Source: Piezodorus guildinii (taxonomy: Eukaryota; Arthropoda; Insecta; Hemiptera; Pentatomidae). From it: 64,000 bases of DNA. Each line of letters opens with the position of its first letter. Position 1 is the first letter of the stretch. The notes below the pieces were generated by a model. The model saw nothing but the letters and a program-made list of their open reading frames with translations. It was not told where the DNA came from and ran no database searches. Shown one piece after another: positions 40,392-53,009 of the stretch. Position numbers and translations under genes: made by a program. The stretch spans positions 168,384,366-168,448,365 of the forward strand of contig CM041295.1 in NCBI GenBank assembly GCA_023052935.1, written 5' to 3'.

Positions 40392-40930
40392 TTAGTTTAA
40401 TAGTACATGTTTGGTTCTTTTGTGCGTGTAGCGCTTTAGTGATGTTTTGTTGTAATTACCAATTTCTAGTTTTAATGGGTTTTCAAAAGCTGTGGTTTTA
40501 TCAAAATAGTTTTTGGTTACTGTGTAGATATACTGTTTTAATGTTGGGAGATTTAGTTCAAAGAGCATTTTTGAAATTTTAGTATATCGTGGGTAGTTGT
40601 TAATAATTCGCGTACATGTATTTTGTATTGTTTCTATTTTTTTATAATTGGTATTGCAAGTCGAGCTCCAGACGGGCGATGCATAACAGATCTGGGCACG
40701 TATGACTGTTTTATATAGTAGTAGTTTGTTCTGAGTGCTTAAACTGGATTTTTTATTAAAATATGGGAACATTTTATAAATACATTTTTTTGTTTTTTCG
40801 GATTTTCTATTTATATGTTCGGTATAAGTTAACGATTTGTCTAATGTTATGCCTGAGTATTTAACTGATTTAGACCAGTTAATGTGGACTGAGTTTATAC
40901 GGTGAAAGTTTTTAGAAAACGAATGAATAC
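40392..40930 (-). pseudogene. Jockey-like RT C-terminal fragment
   Basis: The open block 40392-40772 reads LSTQNKLLLYKTVIRAQICYASPVWSS, IQNTCTRIINNYPRYT and LNLPTLKQYI, the C-terminal thumb region of Jockey-type LINEs. Upstream in the same frame to about 40930 comes VKYSGITLDKSLTYTEHI. It differs from the other Jockey copies in the window, so it is another lineage. Its 3' tail appears to be at 29065-29228 across the copia insertion. Confidence 0.75.
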
Positions 40931-41306
40931 AATAATTAGTATAGAGCGCACTAGATAAACGTCTGTACTAGCCGGATGCTACAGAGAGACTGATTTAAAA
41001 AAGAAATAGTTAGGGAGAACATAGAAATATAATAAATGTAGAATCTTTTATCGCTGAATAATTTGTGTAACATTGATTTAAATAAACCAACAGATTTGAA
41101 AAGTTAAATACATTTTGAAACATTAAACTGTAACAAATAAAAAATGTACGTTAAATTTATTTTGCGCCATTATTTCATAATGAAAAACCTGCTTGAATAT
41201 AAAAAACTGATAATGTGGATTTTGCTTTAAAAATCATATATTGCCGATCCTAACAAATGTTCAATTTTTAACTAAACATAGTTTGAATTATTAATCACCT
41301 GATATA
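40931..41306. other. Unassigned AT-rich DNA
   Basis: No gene or repeat was recognised. Confidence 0.4.
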
Positions 41307-41307
41307 T

Positions 41308-41372
<65 letters not shown>

Positions 41373-41452
41373 CCTCTTTTATGTATTATTTCTATGCTAA
41401 TTGTTGCACAAAGAGGCGGAGAGCTAGTAAACCCTCCGAGTAAGGTTAGAAA
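41307..41452. repeat. (TA)n microsatellite and shared repeat end
   Basis: TA repeats (41307-41366) are followed by TATTTCTATGCTAATTGTTGCACAAAGAGG, shared in complement with 27745-27835, and by GAGAGCTAGTAAACCCTCCGAGTAAGG, shared in complement with 47655-47690. The second block is probably the outer part of the left inverted repeat of the 45-47.7 kb element. Confidence 0.6.
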
Positions 41453-41739
41453 TTTGTATACTTATGCTTTATGGCATGCTAAGAGCAATAGTCATGACCT
41501 GGCAGGCGACACCCATTACCTTCATCAGCTCCTTTATTTTTTAAATTTAAAAAAAATCTTGTTTCTGTAAGCTTGAAAATTTAATAAGATGGTAGTTTAT
41601 TTATTGCAAATCGTGAAAAAAGAATTGACAGGCGATTACGATGTCAGGTGAATTGAAAGGAGCGCAGTTGATGAGGTAAAATAAACATTCTCCTATATAG
41701 CTGAAATTTGGATATGTTTTTCATTAAACGTATTAGAAT

Positions 41740-42525
41740 TGTGGCGGATGCTACACACGCTTGCTCATAGATAGCGCTAGCGGCGTCCATATGACTTACT
41801 GGGAAATATAAGAAGACACTATATCCAATAATATTGTATATTGTTAATAATTAATGTCACTGTAAACATTTATATCTATATAACTGTTTTATGAGAATAA
41901 ATAAAGCTCTCAAGGTAATTTGACCTAGGGCCAAGACCCTAGTCTACTGGCCAAGCTCTCACTGTCAATTATCGACATGGATGACTAACATCCCCAAGAG
42001 CTGGCACAGCTCTTCAGATCACCTAACAGGTATCACCCTAGGTCAGATTAATTCTGCCTTTGTCACATAATGTGGTCTTCCTTTATTTCACTTCCTTCTT
42101 CTACCTTGACTCCTTCTTACCCTCGCTACTGTCGGGCTACTTCCCCGCAGGGCGAGTTCCTCCTGATCCTCGCTACTGTCGGACTACTACCCCGCAGGGC
42201 GAGTTCCTCCTGATCCTCGCTACTGTCGGGCTACAACCCCGCAGGGCGAGTTCCTTCTGATCCTCGCTACTGTTGGGCTACTACCCTGCAGGGCGATTTC
42301 CTCCTTATCCACGCTACTGTCGTGCTACTACCACGCAGGGCGAATTATCTCCCTATCCACACTACTGGCGTGCTTCTACCACACAGAGTGTAATCCATCC
42401 TAGCCAGTCCTCTCTGCTGATTCATTTAATGTCATCTCCATTAAACTCTCTTCCTTGCATGAATACGCAATTGTCGAGGCCTTCTGATACTCTTTCTTGT
42501 CTATTATATCAACCATACCTCAACA
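41740..42525 (+). repeat. 5' LTR of non-autonomous element
   Basis: 786 bp. It carries an AATAAA near 41899 and, in its second half, five to six copies of a 47-bp tandem unit (from 42121) with the core CGCTACTGTCGGGCTACTAC. ORFs across this region are produced by the repeat. Confidence 0.9.
42121..42405 (+). repeat. 47-bp tandem repeat inside the LTR
   Basis: Units start at 42121, 42168, 42215 and onward, with divergence increasing toward the 3' side. The same array is in the right LTR from 44607, at the same offset (2486). Confidence 0.85.
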
Positions 42526-42527
42526 AG

Positions 42528-42546
42528 TGGTGACCCCGACGTGATT
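42528..42546 (+). promoter_or_regulatory. Primer-binding site for tRNA-Trp
   Basis: TGGTGACCCCGACGTGATT is the exact complement of the 3' end of animal tRNA-Trp including CCA, starting 2 nt after the LTR. Confidence 0.9.
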
Positions 42547-43173
42547 AAAAATCCAATGTGTTTTTAAGCCCGACGTGATTAAAAATCCGATGTGATTTTA
42601 AGCCCGACTTAATTTAAATCTTGACTTGACCAATAGTCGTCAGACGATATATACAATGCATAAGATTTAAGAGAGAAATTTAAAATAAAATTTGAAGAGG
42701 TTACATAATGCATGATTTTAAGACTGGTATATAAGTGTAAATTGTTACCCTTTACCCCAACTTGTTCATAATATTGTATAAAAAAGACAAAAAAATTGTA
42801 AAGGTGTACTTAGGCTTGTATAAAAAAAATAGAAGTGCTGGAAAATAAATAACGATCAGCACAGCCTGTCACCTACTTTTGTATAATTGTAACTGTAAAA
42901 ATTGAAAACTTATAACTTTGAAATAATTTTAGTAATTTTTGGAACTAACTAGTAAAAATGTAAAGAGAATATCGTCAGATAAACTTTTGTAAACAAACAC
43001 AAAAATGTAACAGAACAAAATTGTAAAAACCAAATAATTGTAACAGCACAAAATTGTAACAGCACGGATAGGGAAGCCAAAAACTCAACCAACAAGGAGA
43101 GAAGAAGGAATCAAGACTCAACATCGCAGATAGACCACCAACATCCGAAGCGGCACCAGCTAAGACTGTCAAC

Positions 43174-43329
43174 ATGGCCAGCTTCAACAACCAGCCTGAC
43201 TACTTCATGGATCAACACAACCATGACACCACGGCTAGACTTCAATCAATGCATGCCTGGAACTACTCCCTATGGTCCTACGGGAAGTCTCAGAAGCTGT
43301 TCCAAATCAGACTACTAACTCAGCGCTAA
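43174..43329 (+). CDS. Small ORF of the non-autonomous element
   Basis: 51 codons (MASFNNQPDYFMDQHNHDTT and onward). It starts about 630 bp after the primer site, where a gag ORF would begin in an autonomous relative. I do not recognise a domain. It may be a gag remnant or chance. Confidence 0.3.
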   Translation: MASFNNQPDYFMDQHNHDTTARLQSMHAWNYSLWSYGKSQKLFQIRLLTQR

Positions 43330-43794
43330 ACAGCCTGAAGAATACCAACTTCTACAAGAGATGTCAGCCAACTGGCCCGCACTCACGAGGATGACATATT
43401 ACCATAGGTAAATCGGCCATAGGTCGTCATCACTAACCAGAGGCAATTCGCCCTAAGCAACAGCTCCAGCAGAATTTCCAAATGAAGAAACTCGCTCCGG
43501 AAGCTGAATCAAATCAACTGTACCACATTCAACCCCTAAACATGCCCAAATTGGCACTAACTCGGCGCAGGGTACAAATGCTCATTAACGAGGTACACGG
43601 AGACATCCAGCCAACAAGCGGCATACCAGATGCTTCGACTATACCCACAGCGGAACACCGAAGTCATCCAGCCTAGCAGCCTAAACTTGGCACCAAGCGG
43701 CAACAAGATGCATCTCCAATCCTGCTGAGCACAATATATTCCCTACACAACTGGGATACTAACAACCATAGTCTGTGAGGCGACTAGAGGTTCT

Positions 43795-44110
43795 CACTAA
43801 TCAACAGGTCGTTGAGCGACTCACTGCTCCGACTGACCCACAAGGATCTACAGTCGTAGAGCGACTCACTGCTCCGACCCACCAGGATCCACAGTTGTTG
43901 AGCGACTCACTGCTCCAACACACAAGAATCCACAGTTGTAGAGCGACTCACTGCTCCAACACACAAGGATCTACAGTTCGTCGAGCGACTCACTGCTCCG
44001 AACCACATCAAACAAGAACCAACAGTTCGTCGAGCGACTCACTGCTCCGAACCACTCCAAACAAGAAGACTCTGCAGTTCGTCGAGCGACTAATGACTCC
44101 GAACATCGGC
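43795..44110 (+). repeat. Internal tandem repeat, about 43-50 bp period
   Basis: Seven or so copies built around GTCGAGCGACTCACTGCTCCGA, with variable spacers. They create the repetitive ORF 43775-44149. Such repeats are common in non-autonomous LTR elements and probably have no coding role. Confidence 0.8.
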
Positions 44111-44225
44111 AGACATTCACCCCAAACGCAGAACTGGATTCCAACATAGGAACATAGGCGGGGCAACCAACCAAGACAACTTCTTCAAGACCCCATACTG
44201 ACTCCGTCAACAAGGAGGGGAGTCC

Positions 44226-45011
44226 TGTGGCGGATGCTACACACGCTTGCTCACAGATAGCGCTAGCGGCGTCCATATGACTTACTGGGAAATATAAGAA
44301 GACGCTATATCCAATAATATTGTATATTGTTAATAATTAATGTCACTGTAAACATTTATATCTATATAACTGTTTTATGAGAATAAATAAAGCACTCAAG
44401 GTAATTTGACCTAGGGCCAAGACCCTAGTCTACTGGCAAAGCTCTCACTGTCAATTATTGACATGGATGACTAACATCCCCAAGAGCTGGCACAGCTCTT
44501 CAGATCACCTAACAGGTATCTCCCTAGGTCAGATTAACTCTGCCTTTGTAACATAATGTGGTCTTCCTTTATTTCACTTCCTTCTTCTACCTTGACTCCT
44601 TCTTACCCTCGCTACTGTCGGGCTACTTCTCCGCAGGTCGAGTTCCTCCTGATCCTCGCTACTGTCGGGCTACTACCCCGCAGGGCGAGTTCCTCCTGAT
44701 CCTCGCTACTGTCGGGCTACTACCCCGCAGGGCGAGTTCCTTCTGATCCTCACTACTGTCGGGCTACTACCCCGCAGAGCGATTTTCTCCTTATCCACGC
44801 TACTGTCGTATTACTATCACGCAGGGCGAATTATCTCCCTATCCACACTACTGGCGTGCTTCTACCACACAGAGTGTAATCCATCCTAACCAGTCCTCTC
44901 TGCTGATTCATTTAATGTCATCTCCATTAAACTCTCTTCCTTGCATGAATACGCAATTGTCGAGGCCTTCTGATACTCTTTCTTGTCTATTATAACAGCC
45001 ATACCTCGACA
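44226..45011 (+). repeat. 3' LTR of non-autonomous element
   Basis: Same length as the 5' LTR with a few substitutions (for example in the tandem repeats). Its 47-bp array begins at 44607. Confidence 0.9.
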
Positions 45012-46009
45012 GAATAAATATGACAGGCGGTTTTGAATAACAGAAGAAGGGGAAAGCTGCTAAGGGCCTGCGAGTAAGAGGTCTTACGCGAACGTCTGTG
45101 GTGCCAGTGACATGAAATAAGAATAAAAATGATAAATACAATATATTTTATTAGTTTTAATGTAATCTAAATTAGTTTTTACATTGATTTTTCCCATCAT
45201 TATTCGACACTTTGCTACTACTGTTTTCATCATCATCTGATTTTTCGATGATGTTTTCCTCTTCTGAAAATAGAAAAAAAAAAAAAAAATCAATAAGGTT
45301 ATTAAGAATTGAATATCAAGCTCGATTACATAGGACTGTATATTAAATCTTATTGAATAAAATAATTGAATGTTACCAAAAATGAGGTATTACGTGAACA
45401 CCTATGATGTTTTGAGACCTTGTCTATTATTATCTAATAGGAAGAGACTTAAACCTGCACTTATCTCGATCAACAATGCAAACAGAAGAAATTCGTCAGT
45501 TGTGCAAACGATTTTTACTAGTGTAGATGCTACGAACTATTTCGTTTCATATTTTGAAAATCAAACTTCATATTATCAATACGTTAAATAAAAGCAAATT
45601 AATATTAACAACAAGAAAAGACAATAATTTAAAATTTAATGATATTTATTTGCCAGAGGAAATTATACAGATTACCATGTGAAATGTTAAAAAAACTTTA
45701 TTGCTGTTTTGAAAAAAGATCGCACTAGTGAATTATCAACTTCTTCAAATTTACCAATATCACCAGGTATTTTTCATTAACTTCTATATTTTTTACTAGG
45801 TTTTATTCTTTAATTTTAACTATATTTTTGTTTTGACTACGAGGCACAAATTTGATCATTACTGAATATATATTAAATAAAAATTATTAAAAGTAATAAA
45901 TAATATAATAATAACTTCTAGATTCACATTCAAATAATTTTTTCGGACCAATCTCTTCTTTTTAAATATTATTTACTAATTCATTAAAATCACATAAACA
46001 TTTCGAGGT

Positions 46010-46282
46010 TTGTGTAAAGACATAATAGTTAAAGATAAAAATAATGTAATAAATCAAATAAATACTATAAATGAAACAAATAAAAAACAGTCTATTTTTT
46101 TCAAATTGAACTACATACCAGGCTTAACCGATAAAACAAAAAAGACATTTACATTTAAACAGTATGACCATAGTGACATTAAATTTGTATTATATAACAA
46201 TAAATTAAATACATATATGACCAATATGAAGGATAAAATAGAAAAAGAAAATAAACTAAATACCATATATAAAATCAAATAA
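46010..46282 (+). pseudogene. Possible Penelope-like linker fragment
   Basis: 90 codons containing YIPGLTDKTKKTFTFKQYD, IKFVLYNNKLNTY and MTNMKDKIEKENKLNTIYKI. This resembles the segment just before the GIY-YIG domain of Penelope-like proteins (compare residues about 820-855 of 57262-60147, IKFGKKTVNKIEKLYTKTKD). It ends where the endonuclease cysteines would start. The resemblance is short, so it is tentative. Confidence 0.4.
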
Positions 46283-46288
46283 AAAATA

Positions 46289-47235
46289 AAAGTCGGTGAT
46301 AAGGTTCATGAAATCCGTGTACAACGTGATTTCTTTGGTCACCTGTTAGTTCTGTCAATACAATATAACATCGAATTAGAAAATACGTCATCATACCCCA
46401 TTACAATTGTTCCAATGTCATTGTGTCATGAAGATGGTACAATACATAAAACTCAAAAATCAGCAACAGTTGAAAGTTTGAAGGCAAAAGTCAGCAGTGA
46501 CGAAGTACCAAGACGTTTTGATGTTGTCATTTTCGATGGATTCTTCTTACTGCTTACATTCAAAAATATCCCCAAAACATTTGGTGGTATTTCCAAAAAA
46601 ATTATGTCGCTACTAACAGCTAAACATGCCTCACGAGTAGATATAATTTTCGACCAATATTTTTCGCCGTCTATTAAAGATTATGAAAGAGTCAAACGAC
46701 AAGAAGTAGGGAACATAAATTATTTCATTACCAGACCAAACAAGTTAGACCAGTTGACTTCATAAATGAACTTCGTAACATACAGTTCAAAGAAGCTTTT
46801 GTAGATTTTTTTATTACACACTAGGGCACAAATGAAATGACAGAGGTAATCGGGAATGGCAGTGAACTTAAATTACAAACAATGTCATACTTATAGTGTC
46901 TACCATAACTTCGTTATCTTTAATTTAAATGATAATTTATCTTGCCAAAATCATGAAAAGGCTGAAAAGCAAATAATATACCATACATGCCAAATAAATG
47001 GATGAAGACGTATCCTACGTGTTAATAAAAACATGTGACACAGACATTTTAATATTAATGCTCGGAAACATGGACCATCTTCACAATAATAATTTAAAAA
47101 TCTTTATGGAATTTGGCACTAATAATTTTTAAAAATGGATAAATATTTCTGAAGTGTATACAAAATTGGGACCTTCTATATGCCCAACCAAACAATATAT
47201 ACCATATATGATATACTTTTACAAGAGCCTACTGA
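46289..47235 (+). pseudogene. Decayed metazoan PIN-like family gene
   Basis: Pieces follow the order of a widespread, poorly characterised animal family with a PIN/asteroid-like nuclease fold: RVQRDFFGHLLVLS and PITIVPMSLCHEDGTIHKT, then FDVVIFDGFFLLL (first acidic site), NIPKTFGGISKKIM, DIIFDQYFSPSIKDYERVKR, INELRNIQFKEAFVDFF, an EKA..QIIYHT block (EADT in intact relatives), IKTCDTDILILML and VYTKLGPSIC. Frame changes and stops occur after 46765. The fold is inferred from motif resemblance. Its place between inverted repeats suggests the gene travels with the element. Confidence 0.5.
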
Positions 47236-47700
47236 CACTGCACCATCAACTGAAACTGAGGAATACATTTCTGCTAACATACCATTATTTTATTCAATAA
47301 GATTTAATGTACAATCTTAAGTAATCAAGCTTGATATTCAATTCTTAATGACCTTATTGATTTATTAATTATTTTTTCTATTTTCAGAAGAGAAAAACAT
47401 CGAAGAATAAGATGAAAACAGTAGTAGTGAAGTGTCGGATGATGATGAAGATAAACAATTTGAAAACTAATTTATATTACATCAAAAATAATAAAATATA
47501 TTGTATATATCATTTTTATTTCATGTAACTGGCACCATAGGCGATCGTGTAAGACCTCTTACTCGCAGGCCCTTAGCAGCTTTCCCCTCCCCTGCCAAGG
47601 TCTTTTGTTATTCAAAACCGCTTGTCATATTTAGTCTAACCTTACAGGAAGACCATTACTCGGAGGGTTCACTAGCTCTTGGACTAAGAGAGGTGATAGG

Positions 47701-50700
47701 GCTGAGATCCGATTCAAATACCAGAGTTTATAACAATAAGATATTTAAACCAAATATTTAGCAGAACTCTTAATCGTGCAGTTAAGAACTTTCTGAATTC
47801 ATAAAACTACATTAAGAAAGGATGGAAGGATCATTAAAAACACAGAAGCACAGATAACAAATATTACAATTTAATGAGAAACTTAAGGAATATGTATATC
47901 TACAAGATATAGTAATAGATTACAGGTAAATATTAAAATTTAATAGTATATAATCTAAGCAACAATATTTTAATGAAGTTAATATAAAAATTATTTTTCA
48001 TTGATACAAAGCTCTTTCTGCATAGTAAAGACCATTCGAATAATCATGTTTATAATTAACGATAAACCACATATTATCACAAAAATCATCACAAGTTATT
48101 CGATTCCAGTTCAAGCAATCGGTGAGCATTACATTTCATATTTCAGGCACTAAGTGCAAACTTCTAAATCTGGGCTTGTGCAAGTGACATCAATTATAGC
48201 CACTATGCCTAACACATAAAAGAACAAAGTAGATTCTTAACCATGTCATATTATTACACTAGTGAATTATGAATATACAAAGAGATTATATAAGGACATA
48301 GAACATCTTTTAACAATAATGAAGCATTTAACAAACAAATTTAGCACATACAAGAGAAAATGCACAAGACAGTGGTGTGATAAACTAAATCAGATAGCAT
48401 GAACTATACAGTTCTGATTCCTAATTATTCACAAATTTAAATCTACAAATACAAAGCAAGAACTATATATAACAAACATCAGATCAGATACTTATAAGTT
48501 AATGCCTACATTTTCTAGTAAACATCAAAAACTTACATAAATTTGGCAAAAAATATCACAATGGTACCATTTAAATTGCTATCATTGAATAGATTTAGTA
48601 ACAATGTTATCACAAATATAAGTAAAGTTTGAAGGTACAACAACTATCAGAAAAATAAATGATTAACAATAGATAGCAAATAACATTTAAAAATCACAAA
48701 TTTCCAAGCCAAAGTTAATATTATGATTGCACCTTGCATCATATATGTAATACTTAATATAGTCTATGTACATAAATTATGTATATAATACGGTGCATAT
48801 TAACACACACCCCTATATATTGCATAGGACTAAGGAAAGAATTAAAAGGTAAATGTTCCTTAAACAAAACATTTCACTAACATTTACTTCATTACTGACA
48901 GTTCCATTTATGTTATGTGATTAATATATTCCATTGAATATCCTCGGTAACATATAACTTTGATTTATAACTCCTATTCATATAATTTTTTTTCTTCGAG
49001 ATTGAGTACAAATGCATTAGTATAATAATAATAATGGTATAATCTACTTATAGTATAAAATTTAATAATAAAGGTAAATTTTAAATTTAAAAGAAAAAAT
49101 GAATCAATCTGCTCTAAAAGGTATAAATAATAATAAGCCGCATTATGGAACCACTTTCATAAACTGGTACTAAAATTATAAAATTTCACATAGCAAAAAA
49201 AAAAAAAAAACAGGGAGTGATAAAAGATGTTGATTCAAGAATTAATAATAAAATGGTGGTCATTTCTAATCAAAGTAAAAAAATAATTAAGTATCAGTAC
49301 TCATTTGAAGAAGGGATTAAATATTATTACATGATTAAATACAAAGAATGAAATGTCAGAAAAGTATTTTACACTATAAATTTTTAAAAGAATCATAAGA
49401 GATACAGAGGTCATATCTAAGACAGATGATAATATATTGGATATGAGTAAAATATTGAACAGCTTTTAAATAATAGAAGAGAACAAAAACAAAGGTTCAA
49501 CTCTGTATTAAATTCTTCCAGTCACTGAGTTTTACAGATGAACACAGTTAAATGGACTGTTTTCTTTATATATGTTATGTGTGTGTGTTCACAGTGGTAT
49601 CAATAATTAAATGATCCCAAGGTATAAGGTGGATAAAGACTTCAATATACCTAATTTTAAAACATCATATTCATACTTTTGAACATAGCAAATAATTAGT
49701 TAATGATAGCGATCATTTTACACAACTTCAGTAAATGTAAATTCATAAAGGAAAAAAATGGGGTAAATTGAGGGCTATCTGCAACCAATATTTTGTTGTG
49801 TAAATACAATGAGTTTAAGTTCATGCTATAATAATGTGAATTTCAAAAAATACCTTATTAAAGGTTACTAGAGCCCAAAAGATAAAGTTTTAGGTCTGGA
49901 ATAGCAATCATTATCTACTTAGTAAGAAAAGGTAGTTTTCTTCCGTATTTAAAAGGAAATGCCTTTCTAAAAAACTTAATAAAACAAAAGCTATTACAGA
50001 TACAAGCCTATTTTATTTTGGGTTCAAGATACATACTAAGGATTAAATTACCCTGTTTACATCATTGTAATGAGTAGCCACAAAATAACTTGTCTCATAT
50101 TTATAACATAAAAAGAATAAGATCTTCCAGTCAGCTTATATTCCTATTGTATGGGGCATAAAGGTACTTCAGAGGTATAAGATACAGTTTGTAAAATTCA
50201 AATTTACATGTAATCCACAAGTTTAGAAGCAATACAAATATAATCAATTAATGGCCTGCAATCAATTATAATAGCAATAGTATAAAATGACGTATCATTC
50301 TAATATACAAACCTATATAAAATAGTTCTTTATATTTGTAATGCACTTACATACAAATAGGGAAAGGCAAATACCATGTAGTTTCAAGAATGTATACTCT
50401 TGTAGACCAAGTGACTAAGTTAAAATTCTTTTGTTAAAGCAATGATTGAATTGACAGAATTCCAAGATGATAAAATACATATTCATACAATCACAGTGAA
50501 GATTGTTATTAAAACATATTAAAGTATATAAGGTTATACAGTTCTAAAACAAGTTTACCACAAGAAGCATTCTTAATATCACATGATTTAGATACCACCC
50601 ATATGATTTCTAAATTTAATAAATGTAATAAAAAAATAAACTATACTGATAATTTAAAATGGAATGAAAAAAAATGGTCCCTGAAAAAATATATTCAGTT

Positions 50701-51578
50701 TCTGAATGTACATTCCAAGTAGACATTCAAATTTAATTATAACAAATGGAATGGTTATATACATTATATACAAAAAAACAAATCAAACCTTGTAATAAGC
50801 ATATGTATAATATTTATACAACGCAACCAACTATCAAACATGAAAAAACAACAACAAAACAATAGATTTAGTATTTAACATTGAAAAAGTTTTAATTAAT
50901 CAATAACTATTAATTTATTAATGACATATTTATATGTCATTACATGAGATTGATATTTAAATCATGATAATGTTTGGTATAGAAACAATAATATCCTAAA
51001 TTTTAACTAAATAAAAACATGAAAATGATAATAAAATCATTAGAAAATTAATTCTGTTAAACTTATTTACACTATAATTATTTTCAGTCTCAAAATGTTT
51101 CCAAGAATTGAATAAAATAACCATTAACATAATTTAGATCCTTTCCTTCATCAATACCATAAACCATCAGAATTAAAATTAGCTATTTTAAGGGGACTTA
51201 ATATATGAGACCCATTTTTCAAAAGAAATAAGGTTAGTTGGACATTTGGATTTTCATTAGTAAAGGAGGGCAGACCTCTCAGTGAGAGGGTTGCTTAAAA
51301 CATTGAAAGAATAAAAGAAGCTAAGCACTTATCCTATAATAAAATTAATAGATCAGAATTTAAGATCTCAAAAGTATAATCTACTTAATGTTAAGGGGTT
51401 ATGTATTATTTACAATAAAATAAGTTTAGTATAAAAAAAATAATTATAATCACATCATCTGATCACCTTTGACCAAGTTTTTATATGTAGATGCTAACAG
51501 TATAAATGACATTACTTGATGAAGAATTAAATGGTAAATGTAAACCAGAATTAAATAAACTTTACTGAAGGTTACATT
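47701..51578. other. AT-rich noncoding DNA
   Basis: About 3.9 kb with no coding region or recognisable element. It could be intron or 3' UTR of the minus-strand host gene suggested by the exons at 53.7 and 55.1 kb. An A run at 49195-49210 is the only landmark. Confidence 0.5.
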
Positions 51579-51829
51579 GGGGAGCCTGTGGCTAGGTGGC
51601 TAGAGCAATGGTCTACCACATAAAAGGTTGTGAGTTTGAATCCAAGTCCAACCTTTACAACCTCCCCCAGGTATGTGAGACCCATCAGCCAACTTGTGGT
51701 CACACACAAAAATAGACATAGGGAGTGATGACCCTACCCTACCCTACATAGAATCGTGGTGTGGAATCGTAAGAAACCAAGAAGCATGGCCAAAGGCCTT
51801 CACGGCTTGTCGAACCAACAGAAGAAAAT
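51579..51829 (+). mobile_element. tRNA-derived SINE
   Basis: The head (GGGGAGCCTGTGGCTAGGTGGCTAGAGC) has an A-box-like TGGCTAGGTGG (51589-51599), with a B-box-like AGTTTGAATCC (51633-51643) about 35 bp on. This is the spacing of a Pol III promoter from a tRNA. A 180-bp non-tRNA body follows with CCCTACCCTACCCTAC and AAGCATGGCCAAAGGCCTTC. The tRNA cloverleaf itself does not fold, so it is not a tRNA gene. Confidence 0.7.
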
Positions 51830-52712
51830 TATATTAATTTTTTTCTTTCAATGATAATGTTTTTTACCTATAACCTAAACCCTTTAATGAATTTATATTA
51901 CGAAAATAACAATATTTTTACAAAATAAATTTGATTAAAATTAGAAAAGATGACCAACATCCATTTTAAAACAAAGAAAGAGTGCTTAAAATGGATATCA
52001 AAGACAAGTTGACTGGCCATTTGAGATGAGGTACTATTAATGTACTCTACTAATAAATACATGCTTCTGGCCATAAAATACTATTTGTGTATTAAGATAA
52101 AAAGTTATGGATTAAAGTTATTAAAACACCTTAGTATTAAAATACAGTTAATAGATCACAATGATTTTTAATTAAATGAAATATTTTAAATATTAAAGAA
52201 GAAACAACAATTTGAGCAATTGTAGGTTATTTAAATACTGCTAAATTATTTTTTATCTAAGATTTATTGAACTTATGCAAGTTTTATTCACCAAAATACC
52301 AAGCATGATGGTATCTTAATGAAAATGTTATCATTTTAGCATTATTTAAAAACACTCCTATTTAGCAAAAGAGTGAACACAGCTTAATGCATAGAACATA
52401 CTATTTACAAGTGTTCATAAGAACAATCACTATACAATACCATATTTTGAGCAAAATTATTTAATTAATTCTCAATAAATATTATTATTTTCTTGAAATT
52501 CTTTTTGGTCAGCATATTATAAGCATTTGAAGTCAACACAAACTGTAGTTTTCTAAAATTTTCAATGACAGCTCAGCCTATAAACAGAATACAAAATGTT
52601 TAGTATTTGCAATTTTCCAATTATATAGATATATTTTATGTATCATTTTAAGGTTTTAATTAATTGTTAATCTAAAATAGCTTGGAAACGAATTACAGAT
52701 ATACGTGTATAT

Positions 52713-52800
<88 letters not shown>

Positions 52801-52980
52801 AAGTTAGAGACCCTGGGGCTGGTTGGGGTGACTGTGTTAGACTTAATACTACCTCTACCATAAACATTATGAAGTATATATTGAGGATTAAAAAGATAAA
52901 TAAAATCAGTGAGATTCCAATTACTGTTTGTTTCATTTCTAAGCTCTTTTACTTTCTTTCTTTATGTGATTCAACTTAAC
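51830..52980. other. AT-rich noncoding DNA with TA/CA microsatellite
   Basis: No gene is visible. A (TA)n(CA)n(TA)n microsatellite lies at 52718-52800; the ORF at 52667-52936 is created by it. Confidence 0.6.
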
Positions 52981-53009
52981 TTGTGCAGAACACGAGAAAC
53001 AAAAACTTT

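Larger units (their letters stand above)
41740..45011 (+). mobile_element. Complete non-autonomous LTR retrotransposon (TRIM/LARD-like)
   Basis: 3,272 bp. The two 786-bp LTRs (41740-42525 and 44226-45011) start TGTGGCGG and end in ACA. A 4-bp duplication GAAT flanks it (41736-41739 and 45012-45015). It has a perfect tRNA-Trp primer-binding site and a polypurine-like AAGGAGGGGAGTCC before the right LTR. The 1,700-bp interior has no protease, RT or integrase. It must be mobilised by another element, probably Gypsy-like given the 4-bp duplication. The LTRs differ at only a few sites. Confidence 0.9.
45012..47700. mobile_element. Inverted-repeat element carrying a decayed PIN-like gene
   Basis: About 290-bp arms at 45012-45300 and 47345-47640 are imperfect reverse complements, sharing AAAGCTGCTAAGGGCCTGCG, GTAAGAGGTCTTAC and the ACAATATATTTTATTA region. 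A further stretch (GAGCTAGT..ACCCTCCGAGTAA) matches 41413-41440 to 47655-47690, so the left arm was cut by the LTR element at 41740-45011. The interior holds a decayed gene at 46289-47235. No transposase motif was seen. It is a DNA-transposon-like or captured-gene inverted repeat of unknown superfamily. Confidence 0.6.

Noticed and set aside
42060..42533. Two open frames through the LTR tandem repeats (and the matching ORF at 44558-44746)
   Set aside because: They are open because the 47-bp unit lacks stops in some frames; no domain and no start context. The same holds for 43775-44149.
51579..51660. Possible tRNA gene
   Set aside because: A- and B-box-like sequences are present but acceptor and anticodon stems do not pair; a SINE head fits better. 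Same conclusion for 54190-54256.
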